From JANXQG01 sp963804375 (GTDB taxonomy: Bacteria; Planctomycetota; Planctomycetia; Pirellulales; Thermoguttaceae): a stretch of 64,000 bases of DNA. The position numbers were made by a program, and so were the translations under genes. The notes beneath the pieces were generated by a model that did no database searches, was not told the origin of the DNA, and saw only the letters and a list, made by a program, of their open reading frames with translations. Shown here one piece after another: positions 9,521 through 19,014 of this stretch; position 1 is the stretch's first letter; every line of letters begins with the position of its first letter. The DNA lies in assembly GCA_963804375.1 (NCBI GenBank), contig CAWDQE010000004.1, positions 496,001-560,000 on the forward strand, written 5' to 3'.

Positions 9521-11357
9521 TCAGGGTTGCGATGCCTGAACTCGGATCACGCTGTCGTTTTGCTCGTTGATCTCGAAGGGATCGGCTTTGATCTTGACGC
9601 TGACGTGATACTCTTTCGCAGGCTCCGATGGTACTCGCCACGAGTACCGGCAGGTGAAACCTCAGCCATACTCGAAATTGCCCTGTTGAACCACTTTGCC
9701 CTTGGGGTCGGTGATGGTGAACTCGGGCTTGCCGGGCCGGGCTCCCTTAACCACCATGTTCGTACACGCCTCGCCGGCCACGCCCACCAGGCTCATCTCC
9801 AGGGAAAGCTGCTGGGCCTGCACGTTAGGGGGCCCGTAGGACATGGCGGTCACGGTCGGCGTATAGGGAGGGCCGAAGGGCAACTCGACAGTCTCGCCGT
9901 GACGGACCGTGACGGCCTGGTACTTTTCCGTGGCCGTCGCGGAGACGACGGAAGGTCCTCCGCGGGCCAATTCGCTGGCGCCGCCGCCGAACAGTTGGCT
10001 AAGACCTGCCAGCAGCGAGCCGTGCTTCTCCGCCGGCTTGGTTTCGGCCGTCTTCCCCGCCCCCGCTTCGGCTGCCGGTTTCGCGGCCGGCTTGGCCGGC
10101 TCGGCGCAGCGTGATCGTATAGGACAACAACTTCCATTGGCCCTCGGGGATGGGAATCGGCGCGTCTTTGCTGCCGCGAATCTTGATGAACCCCTTGCCC
10201 TCGCTGTAGATCAACGCGCGGAACGACTCGTTCCGGTTCTTCACGTTGCCCAGGGGGACGGCAGAAGGAGTCAGCGTGAGCTTGTCGCCGGCCGGCGTAA
10301 TCTTCAAATCGTACCATCGGCCGTCGATCGAGATCATTCCCCCGACGTAATAGCGATAATCGCTGCCGGCCGGATCGTAGGGCGAATCGAAAGCGGCGCT
10401 GCCGGCCTTGGGATCGATCAACAGCATATCGCCCTGCTCGGGATACAACTGCCCGTTGGCCAGGTGAATGTTCGAAGAAATCTTGGTTTGGTCGTCGAAC
10501 CGCCCATTGCTGTTGAAGTCGAGCAAGACGATGTGATGCCGCTTGCCCTCCAAGGTGATGTCGCCTTCGCGGCAAACTGCCGAAGTGACGGAGACCCCCA
10601 CGTTGCAGAAATTCGCCGAAGAATTCGCATATCCGTCCAGGTGGAACGAATAGTCCAGCTTGGTCCCGTCCACGTCGAGCGTGAGGTCGATCCGCGGAAA
10701 GTCAAAACGCGCATAGGACATGCCGGGGCCAGACGTGAAGACCGGGTACCGATTCGCGTCCAACGGGGACTCGATGACCTTATCGTCGGTCAGGTCGCCG
10801 TTGTGATTGAAATCGAAATAGAGCCGGTTGTAGGCAAAGTCCTTGAGCGGCGCCGGCTTGGCGGGAGGCTTCTCGACGAGCTTGGGCGGCGGCTGCGTCG
10901 CGGCTGGTTTCGCCTCCGACTCGTCCGCGGCTACAACGTCAAAGACGACCGTCCCGGCTTTCGCCGTGGCCTGTTTCGTGTCGGGCTTCTTGGCCTTGGC
11001 ATCCGGCACCGCGTCCAGTGCGAAGGCGTACTCTTGCCCCCCGAACTTGACCACGCCGCGGAACGGATTCGCGGAATGGTACTTGGGCTCCTTCGTCACA
11101 ATCCGCTTGAATGCCTCCGCCGGCGAATCGTTGCCCGCATTGGCGGGCTGCCAGCGACCGTTCGCGTCGGCAGTCATCTGCGAATAAATGTATTGTGGCA
11201 TGACCCACCAATACATGTACGACGCCTGATCGTAGGCTTGGGATTCGCGACGTTTCAGCTTGAGCGTGCAGGTCTCGGCCAAGGCCGTAACGGCGATGGC
11301 GAAAAGAAGGCCCGCGGTAGCAACGGTAACGACAAGGCTGCGAGTGGTTCTTGTCAT
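9521..11357 (-). CDS. Secreted protein, candidate selenoprotein (in-frame UGA)
   Basis: Signal peptide at residues 1-27 (MTRTTRSLVV... to ALA). The body carries two EF-hand-like calcium motifs, DFNHNGDLTDD and DFNSNGRFDDQ, each in a beta-rich context, and an Ala/Pro/Lys-rich linker near 10060-10105 where a one-base frameshift separates two frames. The second frame ends ITDPKGKVVQQGNFEYG at a TGA (9662-9664), but the same frame continues with GFTCRYSWRVPSEP and KIKADPFEINEQNDSVI to a TGA at 9521-9523. The continuation looks like real protein and the UGA falls where a Cys pair (xGFTC) would sit. A selenocysteine tRNA lies 1.5 kb upstream. The ATG at 11355-11357 follows GGAGGATCGAAG. If UGA is a true stop, the protein ends at 9662. 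Confidence 0.65.
9630..9648 (-). promoter_or_regulatory. Candidate bacterial SECIS hairpin 1
   Basis: On the coding (minus) strand GGTACTCG-TGG-CGAGTACC forms a perfect 8-bp stem with a 3-nt loop, starting 13 nt after the UGA at 9662-9664. Bacterial SECIS elements lie inside the reading frame at about this distance from the UGA. The loop differs from the E. coli fdhF consensus, so SelB recognition is not shown. Confidence 0.5.
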
Positions 11358-11461
11358 GACTTCGATCCTCCGGTGTTGTGGCAGCATCGCAATCATTCAC
11401 GTCGGCCCCGATTTTAGCACAGCCCGACCGGCTTGTCCACCCACTAAGTGTGGGGTGGTGC

Positions 11462-12343
11462 CTACGATTCAATGATCGGCAGTCCGCCGTTCTCCGGCGC
11501 GCCTTCCTGCGTCGTGCCTGTCTCGCGGTGAAATATCGTCTTGATGGAAAGGGCCTGGCACCGCGCACACTCGAAACAACGAATGCAGCGCAGGTCGCTC
11601 CCCCGCCGTTCCGACAGCCCGCGGTATTTGCAAAGGTCGCGACATAGCTCGCAATCGTTACAGCGGTGCGGTTGAAACCGCAAGAAGACCACCGACACCG
11701 AGTTACACAAACAAAAGATTGCACCCAACGGGCAGAAAAGCGTACACCAAGGACGGCGGAGAAAGAGCATCGAGAGCAGAAACACTATCAAGATGACCCG
11801 TTTAATAATCGTGCTTGGCCAGACGATCGTCTGTAGTGCGATCGATTGCTGGATACTGTAGGGAACCGCGGCCTCCAAGGCCCCCGCCGGACAAACCCGG
11901 CAGATGAACCACTGGCTTGCTTCTCCGTAAAAATAGGGAACGAGAAACACCAGGCCAATCAGGACCGCGTAGCGCGTCACTCCCAACCAGCCCGGCAGGC
12001 GCAACTTGGGTGTCGGAATCCGCGCTACCAGGTCTTGCAAGAATCCGAAGGGACAGGCCCAGCCACAGACGAGACTGCCAAACAGCGACCCGACGATCAA
12101 CAAAGTTCCCAGGGCAAGAAACGGGATTGCGTGGAGCCCGCCGTATTGGGCCAGGATGCCGATCGGGCAGGCAAACGTGGCCCAGGGGCACGAATAGCAG
12201 TGGAACACGGGCGAACAGATGCCGTGCAGGCGCGGCAGCAACGGATTGAGCCAGGCCAGCAGGAACCCGGTTTGCACCCAGGGCCGCCAGCGAGCCAGCG
12301 GCCACTTCTTTCGTTTCGGTTTTGCATCGACCATGGACGCCAT
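11462..12343 (-). CDS. Membrane 4Fe-4S polyferredoxin (NapH/NosR-like)
   Basis: About 293 residues. Several membrane segments (FLALGTLLIVGSLFGSLVCG, YAVLIGLVFLVPYFYG, VILIVFLLSMLFL) alternate with the paired-cysteine loops of this family: CYSCPWATFACPIG, CGWACPFGFLQD, CRVCPAGALE, CTLFCPLGAIF. The C-terminus has ferredoxin-type cysteine groups (CNDCELCRDLCKYRGLS and CIRCFECARCQAL) that should bind two 4Fe-4S clusters. Proteins of this type pass electrons across the inner membrane to periplasmic oxidoreductases. It starts 9 bases after the candidate CPSU gene on the same strand, and ATG 12334 is an alternative start. The layout suggests electron delivery to the neighbouring redox proteins. Confidence 0.85.
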   Translation of the reverse strand: MASMVDAKPKRKKWPLARWRPWVQTGFLLAWLNPLLPRLHGICSPVFHCYSCPWATFACPIGILAQYGGLHAIPFLALGTLLIVGSLFGSLVCGWACPFGFLQDLVARIPTPKLRLPGWLGVTRYAVLIGLVFLVPYFYGEASQWFICRVCPAGALEAAVPYSIQQSIALQTIVWPSTIIKRVILIVFLLSMLFLRRPWCTLFCPLGAIFCLCNSVSVVFLRFQPHRCNDCELCRDLCKYRGLSERRGSDLRCIRCFECARCQALSIKTIFHRETGTTQEGAPENGGLPIIES

Positions 12344-12347
12344 GACC
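12329..12347 (-). promoter_or_regulatory. Candidate bacterial SECIS hairpin 2
   Basis: On the minus strand GGTCATGG-CGT-CCATGGTC pairs over 8 positions (two G-U) with a 3-nt loop, 14 nt after the UGA at 12362-12364. It overlaps the start codon of the downstream ferredoxin gene, so it could also affect that gene's translation. Spacing, stem length and loop size match the hairpin of the other candidate. Confidence 0.4.
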
Positions 12348-12352
12348 CGGGG

Positions 12353-12856
12353 CTACTTTACTCACGACGGGCAGAAGGCGGGGCCTTCCGTGCCGTTCAC
12401 TGCGGCCTCGCTGCTCACGCGGAGGATCTCGCCCTGCGGGCCAAGGACCATGCCGGCGACCTCCACCGCCCGATTGACGGTTAACTCCGACTCCTCCGAC
12501 GTGGAGGTCCATGCCGGGATGATTGTCGTCTTCACTGCCTGAATGGTTTTGAGCGGCGGGCTGAACGCCTCGGGCGGAAAAGGAACCATACCTGGCGGCC
12601 CGCTCGGAAGCCCCTCCGGCGGCCCACCCGGAAACCCGGGCGGCGGCATGGGCTGCGTGATGGTGAATGGTTCCTCGTGTTGCGTCTCGGGGTGATTCTC
12701 GCTCACCGTGATATGATGATAGAATCCACCATAAATCACGGCCCAGCCTCCAGCCGCCAACAGCATCAGCGGCACGAACCGCAAACCGAAGACCGACCAC
12801 CGCGCAGGGTGGAACGCCAGCAAAACGGCGTCGAGCAAGCGGCGATGGTTCGACAT
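12353..12856 (-). CDS. Small membrane protein, candidate C-terminal CPSU selenoprotein
   Basis: One membrane anchor (about residues 25-45, FVPLMLLAAGGWAVIYGGF), a Pro/Gly/Phe-rich stretch (PPPGFPGGPPEGLPSGPPG) and a C-terminal domain with NRAVEVAGMVLGPQGEIL. The conventional end is ...GPAFCPS followed by TGA at 12362-12364. Two more codons (Val, Lys) and a TAG follow in frame. F-C-P-S-U would be a CxxU redox motif, the selenium form of CxxC. ATG 12854-12856 has AGGAGAAG upstream. The gene lies directly downstream of tRNA-Sec and upstream of the 4Fe-4S membrane protein. If UGA is a stop, the protein ends at 12362. Confidence 0.6.
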
Positions 12857-12874
12857 GTCTTCTCCTGCGCAAAA

Positions 12875-12970
12875 TGGCGGAGGCGAATGGGAATCGAACC
12901 CACCCAGGACCCTTGCGAGCCCTACACTGGTTTTGAAGACCAGGGGCACCACCAGATGCCAGTCACCTCC
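12875..12970 (-). tRNA. selC: tRNA-Sec (anticodon UCA)
   Basis: Full selenocysteine tRNA fold on the minus strand. There is an 8-bp acceptor stem (GGAGGTGA with TCGCCTCC), a 6-bp D stem with a 4-nt loop (GGCATC/GGTGCC), an anticodon arm CTGGT-CTTCAAA-ACCAG with anticodon TCA, a long variable arm (GGGCTC-GCAA-GGGTCC), and a T arm with TTCGATT. Discriminator G and CCA are encoded. The length of 96 nt fits tRNA-Sec and not tRNA-Ser or tRNA-Leu. The 5' half (12932-12970) is also the attachment core of the adjoining island, so the element supplies this half and the upstream promoter of the gene. Confidence 0.97.
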
Positions 12971-12972
12971 GA
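12932..12972. repeat. attL, 41-bp att core in selC
   Basis: Exact 41-bp match to 51605-51645. It spans the anticodon loop to the 5' end of tRNA-Sec plus two bases. The integrase gene starts about 140 bp inside it, the usual order for tRNA-targeting islands. Confidence 0.93.
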
Positions 12973-13004
12973 ACTTATGTTTTCCTCGTGTTTCCTTGGG
13001 GTTG

Positions 13005-13032
13005 TTGACCTTTTCGAGGTCACGGATACAAT
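13005..13032 (+). promoter_or_regulatory. Probable integrase promoter
   Basis: TTGACC (13005-13010) and TACAAT (13027-13032) are separated by 16 bp. This is close to the sigma-70 consensus and lies 77 bp before the proposed TTG start. A diverged copy of this region occurs beyond the right att site. Confidence 0.55.
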
Positions 13033-13045
13033 GACTCAGGATTGC

Positions 13046-13081
13046 TTCGACACCCGTTTCGACACCCGTTTCGACACTCGA
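13046..13081 (+). repeat. Three tandem 12-bp repeats near attL
   Basis: TTCGACACCCGT occurs at 13046-13057 and 13058-13069, with a third, slightly changed copy at 13070-13081. The repeats lie between the integrase promoter and its start and could be arm-type binding sites for the integrase. Confidence 0.65.
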
Positions 13082-13108
13082 CCTGCCACAACGCCTGGAG
13101 AACACTCT

Positions 13109-14297
13109 TTGCCTAAGACTAACCGAAAACCGACGTCTGCGAAAGAGAAGGCCGAAAAACCACGGCCCGATTTTCCCCTGTTTCCACACAGAAATGGATG
13201 GTGGGCCAAGAAGGTCCGAGGCAAGTTGCACTACTTCGGCAAGGTTGCCGATGATCCGCAGGGCGAGCGTGCGCTAGAGCGCTGGAACTCCGAGAAAGAC
13301 GATCTACTGGCAGGTCGAACTCCGCAGCCGCCCGCAGCCATCGGTTGTACGGTGCGCGACCTCGCAAACCACTTCCTCACGCACAAGAAGGGACTAGTCG
13401 ATTCCGGTGAGCTCCTCGACGCCACGTTCTCGGAGTACCATGCCACATGCGAGCGCGTCCTGAAAAGTGTTCGGAGCCGACACCCCGATCGACACCCTCT
13501 CGCCCGACGCTTTTCAACGTCTTCGAGCTAACATCGCAAAGCAGTGGGGCCCGGTGCGGCTGGCGAACGAGATCCAGAGAGTCCGCTCGTTGTTTCGCTA
13601 TTCCCAAGAGGCGGGTTTGAGCGACAAAACGCCGAGATATGGGCCGGGATTCAAGAAGCCATCGGCAAAGACGCTGCGCAAGGTCCGTGCAAAGCGCGGA
13701 CTCCGAATGTTCGAGCGCGACGAACTGCTTGCCCTCCTTGCGGTTGCTCCGCCAACCATCAAGGCAATGGTCTTGCTGGCGGTCAATGCCGGTCTAGGCA
13801 ATAACGACTGTGCGACGCTACCCATGCGGGCCCTCGACTTGGAGCGAGGCTGGCTGGTCTATCCGCGGCCAAAGACAGGCATTGCGCGTAAGATACCCTT
13901 GTGGCCGGAAACGATTTCTGCGTTGAGGGTCGTGTTGGCCGAGCGGCCCACGCCTACGAACGACAGCCATCAGGACCTCGTTTTCATCAGTCCCCGCGGG
14001 AAGTCCTTTATCAGCAAAGCTAGCGGCCATCGTATTGCGAAGGCCTTGCAGTCGCTGCTGGAAAAGGCGAAAGTGAGTCGACTAGGTCTTTCCTTTTATG
14101 CCCTCCGCCACACGTTCCAGACGATCGCAGAAGGCGCTCGTGACTTGGCGGCAGCCCAATCCATAATGGGACATGCCCCAAGTTCAGCGGACATGTCGGC
14201 GGTCTATCGTGAACGCGTTGACGACAAGCGGCTCATCGCCGTCACCAACCATGTCCGCAAGTGGCTGTTTGGCGAGACGCTCAGCCGGACCGAGTGA
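13109..14297 (+). CDS. Tyrosine recombinase (island integrase), frameshifted
   Basis: Site-specific recombinase that should integrate and excise the island at tRNA-Sec. The proposed start is TTG 13109 (GGAG 8 bases upstream), giving MPKTNRKPTSAKEKAEK.... An N-terminal DNA-binding region is followed by a SAM-like domain and a catalytic domain. The latter has FYALRHTFQTIA, IMGHA and the nucleophile region SAVYRER. The frame shifts near 13463; with three A instead of four it would read ERVLKVFGADTPIDTL without a break, so a homopolymer error is likely. Box I reads GLGNNDCATL, so the usual first catalytic arginine is missing, and the histidine of HxLRH is Tyr; as I recall, this form is common in planctomycete integrases. 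ATG 13031 is a possible longer start but overlaps the -10 box. Confidence 0.85.
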
Positions 14298-14515
14298 ACC
14301 TGGGACTGAACAACCGCAGACTGACTCGTCGCAATGAGGCCAATATGTCATCCTGTAGCTGTGGCCCCTCCGCTCGGCCCCACTCTCGGCCGTGCCGTCG
14401 ATCATCGGCCGCGTGGGGTTCTGGGGCCGCGCTGCGCAAGGCCGGCGACGATTATACTAGGGCAACGCTGCCTCCTCTCACTGCCAGTCCTGACCCAATA
14501 TAATATGAGGCCAAC

Positions 14516-14950
14516 ATGGAAAAGTACCACACGCAATGGGCCGCCCAATTCTATGCCGCGGCCGAATTGACACGACGGAGTTACGTCGTCTCCTTGACGC
14601 TGGGGAACGCCAAAGGAACGGACCTGCACGTGCAAAGCCCCCACGGAAAGCCGTTCTCCGTTCAGGTCAAAGGTGCAAAGACCAAAGCGGGGTGGTACGT
14701 CGCAGAGCCGCAACCCCCTGTTGCCAACTTTTTCATTCTGGTCTACATCCCCGACGAAAGTGAGAATCTTCCCCCGCAGTTCTTCGTGCTGAAAGGGGAT
14801 GAAACCGCCAGCCTGGTAGCGCAGGATGTGCCAAACTACATGAAGAAGCACGAGGTTTCACGCGAAGTGGCCGAAAAGAAGGTGCATAAAGGGGTAGGTT
14901 GGAAGGATGCTGAACCTCATAAAGATAGGTGGGACAAGCTACCGCCGTGA
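14516..14950 (+). CDS. Probable PD-(D/E)XK-fold protein
   Basis: 144 residues. The segment GNAKGTDLHVQSPHGKPFSVQVKGAK has the D...(x)VK spacing of restriction-endonuclease-like folds (Asp in GTDL, Lys in QVKG), as in Holliday-junction resolvase and DUF4365-type proteins. The ATG at 14516 follows GAGG. It lies between the integrase and the restriction-methylation gene, a position where accessory nucleases are common. The exact family is not recognised. Confidence 0.65.
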   Translation: MEKYHTQWAAQFYAAAELTRRSYVVSLTLGNAKGTDLHVQSPHGKPFSVQVKGAKTKAGWYVAEPQPPVANFFILVYIPDESENLPPQFFVLKGDETASLVAQDVPNYMKKHEVSREVAEKKVHKGVGWKDAEPHKDRWDKLPP

Positions 14951-15212
14951 AATCCGCGGCGAGAGCGTCGAGATCCTACGGCGTATCGCGTTCGTTGCCG
15001 GCTACGAAGCGGGCACAGAGGACGCCGGCAGCGGCGAACTGCTGGCCGAAGCGGAGGCCCTGCAAAAGGCGTTCTACAACCTGGACGGCAAGACAGGGCG
15101 GGCTTTTGCGCTGGATGAGTCGGTGATGGCCGTAGGACTGGAAACGATGAAGCACGTGGAGGATTGCAGGTGCGGGCTTTGCACGGCGCTTGAGGTCGCT
15201 CGCGCTGGGTGA
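14907..15212 (+). CDS. Hypothetical protein, overlaps preceding gene
   Basis: 101 residues starting inside the end of the upstream gene (44-base overlap) after GGAAGG. It has a plausible mixed composition with a CRCGLC cysteine pair near the end (EDCRCGLCTALEVA). No family is recognised. It could be translationally coupled to the nuclease-like gene. Confidence 0.45.
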   Translation: MLNLIKIGGTSYRREIRGESVEILRRIAFVAGYEAGTEDAGSGELLAEAEALQKAFYNLDGKTGRAFALDESVMAVGLETMKHVEDCRCGLCTALEVARAG

Positions 15213-15297
15213 AGGCGACTGAACGGCCTCAGTCATTCTGCCCGCTAAAATCCTTCAGGTCGAGCCCCAGGACAATCGCAATCGCACCGCAGATGTA

Positions 15298-15861
15298 TCA
15301 GCTTGATCTGGCGACCAAGTTAAAAAGGTCGTGTGGTGCGCCCTGCGCCGGCGATGGGATCGGGAACTGCCTCACCTGGATCAGCGAGGAAATGTGTTCC
15401 TCGGTCTTGCAACTTTCGAGGCTGCCCGGATTCGTCTCAAGATTTCGAATCCACCGCTCCACTCCTGCTCTATACTCCTCCGCGAGTTTGCCGACGTCAA
15501 CGATTAGAGTTGGGCCGTCGACTCGCAGGTGGTCGACCTGACCCGCCAAAGTAGGCTGGGAGAAGGAAAATCCGTCGTAGCGGCCTGGCGCGTCGATGCT
15601 AGCGCGGCCTTGATGAAGCACCTTGCATCGCATCCGGTAGCGCTCACTCCCGAGCAGCTTTGGATCGGGGAGATACTTGTCACACCACGATATGTATCGG
15701 GCGGGTTTGGCCTCACCGTTCTCGGATTGAAGCGCAGCGCAAATGTCGGGCAAGCAAACTGTTACGTGGAGCAACGACCAATATGCACCCGCAGTCCGGC
15801 AGCAGTTCATATCCTGCCAATAAACCGAAAAGGCTTGCCCCAGGGATCCAGGCGTTAACAT
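15298..15861 (-). CDS. Hypothetical protein next to restriction-modification gene
   Basis: About 187 residues and soluble. Distinct segments are YWSLLHVTVCLPDICAALQ, ARYISWCDKYL and RMRCKVLHQGRA. The ATG at 15859-15861 is preferred over the upstream GTG because GAGAGGAG lies just before it. It is on the same strand as, and 3' of, the MmeI-type gene, so it may belong to the same defence locus, but there is no motif that proves a function. Confidence 0.6.
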   Translation of the reverse strand: MLTPGSLGQAFSVYWQDMNCCRTAGAYWSLLHVTVCLPDICAALQSENGEAKPARYISWCDKYLPDPKLLGSERYRMRCKVLHQGRASIDAPGRYDGFSFSQPTLAGQVDHLRVDGPTLIVDVGKLAEEYRAGVERWIRNLETNPGSLESCKTEEHISSLIQVRQFPIPSPAQGAPHDLFNLVARSS

Positions 15862-16124
15862 CTGAAGCTCCTCTCGTTTCACGTAGGTCTGCGAAGCTCA
15901 TCCATCATTATACACGCGTAATCCGCGAAGTCGTTGGCGGGTCGGCGGGGGAGCCCTGCCTGAAAGCTGGACACCAAAAGCTACCCAAAGGTTCGACTAT
16001 TCATGTCGTAAGGTCCGCCTGCCCGGTCCGCTTGGTCGCGCCGGTTGCAATACGGCAGGCCGGCGCGAATCTTCAATTTGGAGACGGTGCCTAGCCCCTG
16101 CGGCCGGCGCCTCTCAATCTCGCT

Positions 16125-19014
16125 TCATTCCTTCTCCGCACGCGCCAGGTTCAGCCGCAGAAGCCGTTCCAGCAATTCCTCGTCGCTGATGCCGGCGTCC
16201 CAGCCATAGGCGCCGAAGACGGCGTCGTCGAGCTTCTTGTGGGCGAGGTCGAGCCAGGCTGGTCGCTGGTTGTAGAGGTTCGTGAGGGTCCGCTTGCTGA
16301 GGCTCGCGGCACAGTCAGGGTCTTTGGGCACAGTGCGCGGCCAGCGGACGGTGCCTATGCCGCGGGAGTCCGATTCGGCCACATACTGCGCCCACGGCCC
16401 ATCGACCGAACCGGGGAACTCCAAAACCTCGGTCCTCGTCCACTCCGGTGGGTTCAGCCAGCGACAGCGGAGGTCATTGAGTTCCTTCGCGGCGCCGGAG
16501 ATCGCGGCCGACCAATCGGGGGGCGGGTGCGGAACAGGGAAGGTTTCAAAACACGATGTTGGCGTGTAACGAAATCCACTCTTGGCCTCACGTAGCTGAC
16601 TTCCTTGTGAGCGTGTCCAAACTTCATGGATGCGCGAATGAAGGACACCGAAGAAATAATCATCGAATCGCGCGAAGGCGATCAATTGTCCGTCGACTAT
16701 TGTGTGCGGCTCGACCCAGGTGAAGATCCGGTGTTTCGCGACACGAGGCGTCACAATGTACCGTGGCAGACCAGCAATCGCTGCGCAGATTCGGCGCGGT
16801 TTCACCATGAATCCACCATCTTTCCCGTCGTCGTTGTCTGCGCATCTCGTCCCGTTCGGGCTTTACGCGGGCGAGAACGAGTGAGTACGGTCCCTCAAAT
16901 AGTGCGGCGTTTTCAAGGGTGACATCGACGCCGAAGTCCACAATCCACATCCGGCGCGGCTGTCCCAGCACGTCGCGGCCATTGATCCAAGGCCTGAGCA
17001 CCTCTGAGTTCGGCCGCGGGCCCACGTTCGGCATCGCCAAAAGGTGTCTTGCATCATCGTCGGTGATGTCGAATGAGCCGAACTTGAATCCGCCAACGAA
17101 CCCGATCCCCTTGTTTTCGGCAAGGCGGCGCGCTGAGGTAACATCAGATTCCGAAGTCAAGTCCGCGTTGATCGAACGAACCGCACAGCCGTCCAACTCT
17201 TTCTCTTCTTGCTCACCATTGTCAAAGCCAACCAACGAGACGTGTACATTAGCACCCTCCAGAACCCAGTCCTGATCGGAGATTGCGAAGAAAATTCCGC
17301 CGCTCCTGTTGATCGCCTTGAGCACTTCCCGGTTCTTGCCCCCGCGGATTCCTTGTGTCGCGAGCAGTCCTGCGCGTTTGCACTTGCCATGCTCGATTGC
17401 TTTGCGAGCCTTCCCGAACCAATAACAACAGATATCGCTTTGGTTCGAGAGCTCGCTGCCGTAGAGCCGGAAGAGCGTCTCGACGTAATTGTGTCCAAGG
17501 CTCGTGCGGAGTCGACTATAGCCCAAGAACGGCGGGTTCCCCACGATAAACTCCGCCTCCGGCCACTCCGGCTCCTTGGGATGCTCCGGGTCCGAGAGGT
17601 CCAGGATCGCATCCATCTGCCGGATCGTCTCGATGGGCGCCAGCACCGGATGGTCGGGCATCTTGAATCCGTTGTGGTGCATCCACTGCAAATAACCGAT
17701 CCAGATGACGACCTGGGCAAGTTGCTGCGCGTAGGGATTGATTTCCAGTCCGTGTAACTGCGAAGGATTAACTTGGGGAACGATCGATAAACCCCGCATC
17801 GCCGCGTAGGCGATGACTTCCTTTTCCAAGTCCAGAAGCATGTGAAGCGCCACATAGAGGAAATTTCCGGAACCGCATGCTGGATCGAGAATAATGGCGT
17901 GCGCCAGTCGTTCAATGAAATCAAGAATTGCACGATCGAACGCCTTGCGCTGGGCCGCGGCCTTGCCAATCTGTGACCGGCTGGCTTTGACGACTTTGGG
18001 CCATAGCTCTTCCTCACACCGCCGCTTGACCTCCTCCCATTCTCGTCGCAACGGCACAAGCAGCACTGGAATCAAGAGGGTTTCAATGTCCTGGCGGCCG
18101 GTATACTGAGCGCCGATCTGGGATCGTGTACTCGGATCGAGGGTTCGCTGGAAAAGGGTGCCGAAAATCGACGGCTCGACGCTCGCCCAATCGTATGCGT
18201 TGATTTTAGCCAGGTTGTCGATCTCGTCCGTTGTTAGCGGAATCGCGTCACTGTCGGCGAATAGTCCGCCATTGAACCAAAGAATTGTCTCGGCACCGAA
18301 GTCGCCTCCCTGGGACATGGCCGTGAAGAGGTTCTCTAAACGGCGACGAAGCATGGCCGGATTGGCTTTAGCGGTCTCCAGCAGCCTCCCGAATAGCCCC
18401 GATGGCAGCAAACCGATGTCTTCACCGAACATGCAGAACATGAGCTTCATCAGGAAGTGGGCGGCCCGCAACGGCTCAATTCCCTTGTCGCGCATGCCGT
18501 CCGCCAGCTTGGCGAAGTCCGTAGCCGCCTCAACCGTAATGGCCTCGCTGGTAATGCCGGGCTTGAGCGCATTCGGATCAGTGAAGACCTTGCGAAGAAT
18601 GTCCAGATTGGCAGGGTCCGCCAGTCCCGCCAGGTCGAAGTCATGTTGCTTTTTGAGCGTGCCTGTGAAATTCGTGTGGACCTCGAAGCGGTCCATGTCG
18701 CAGACGACCATCAGCGGCGGGTTCTCCAGGGCCTCGCGGTAGAGCTGAAGTTGCTGGTAGGCCGCCTTCAAGTCCTTGTGCTTGCCCTTGTATTCCCAGG
18801 CGAAATGATCCCGCATCCAAACATCGGCCCAGCCTTTCTTGTCTTCGCTGGTCTGTACGCCTTTCTCGAACGTGTACCAAGTGCCATCGGGATCAACTTC
18901 GGCCGGCTTGGGTTGGCCCAATAGTTCGCACAGGTCGAGAAAATGCTGCTGGCAGGCGCTGCGTTCGGACAGGGTGACGCGCTGCCATTTGGCGATGAAT
19001 TGCTGAGGGGTCAA
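16125..19014 (-). CDS. MmeI-type (type IIG) restriction-methyltransferase, frameshifted
   Basis: About 960 residues when two frames are joined, the normal MmeI-family length. The N-terminal nuclease domain shows the PD-(D/E)XK pattern (D64 ... E74-Y75-K76 in AWEYKGKH). A helical linker follows, then a gamma-class adenine methyltransferase with motif I DPACGSGNFL (377-386) and motif IV NPPF (493-496), and a C-terminal recognition region (WWIHG, LPRYIVTPRVAKHR). The frame changes near 16805. Such enzymes cut and methylate with one polypeptide and methylate only one strand. The TTG start at 19012-19014 has GGAG 8 bases upstream. It is the clearest anti-phage gene of the island. Confidence 0.88.

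Noticed and set aside
12353..12364. UGA in the CPSU gene as ordinary stop with a short random extension
   Set aside because: Not fully excluded; kept as a candidate because a CxxU motif, a matching hairpin and the adjacent selC coincide.
13109..14297. Island integrase as an integron integrase
   Set aside because: The IntI-specific insertion near the catalytic HxLRH box is not visible, and the gene is beside a tRNA att site, not beside an attI with cassettes.
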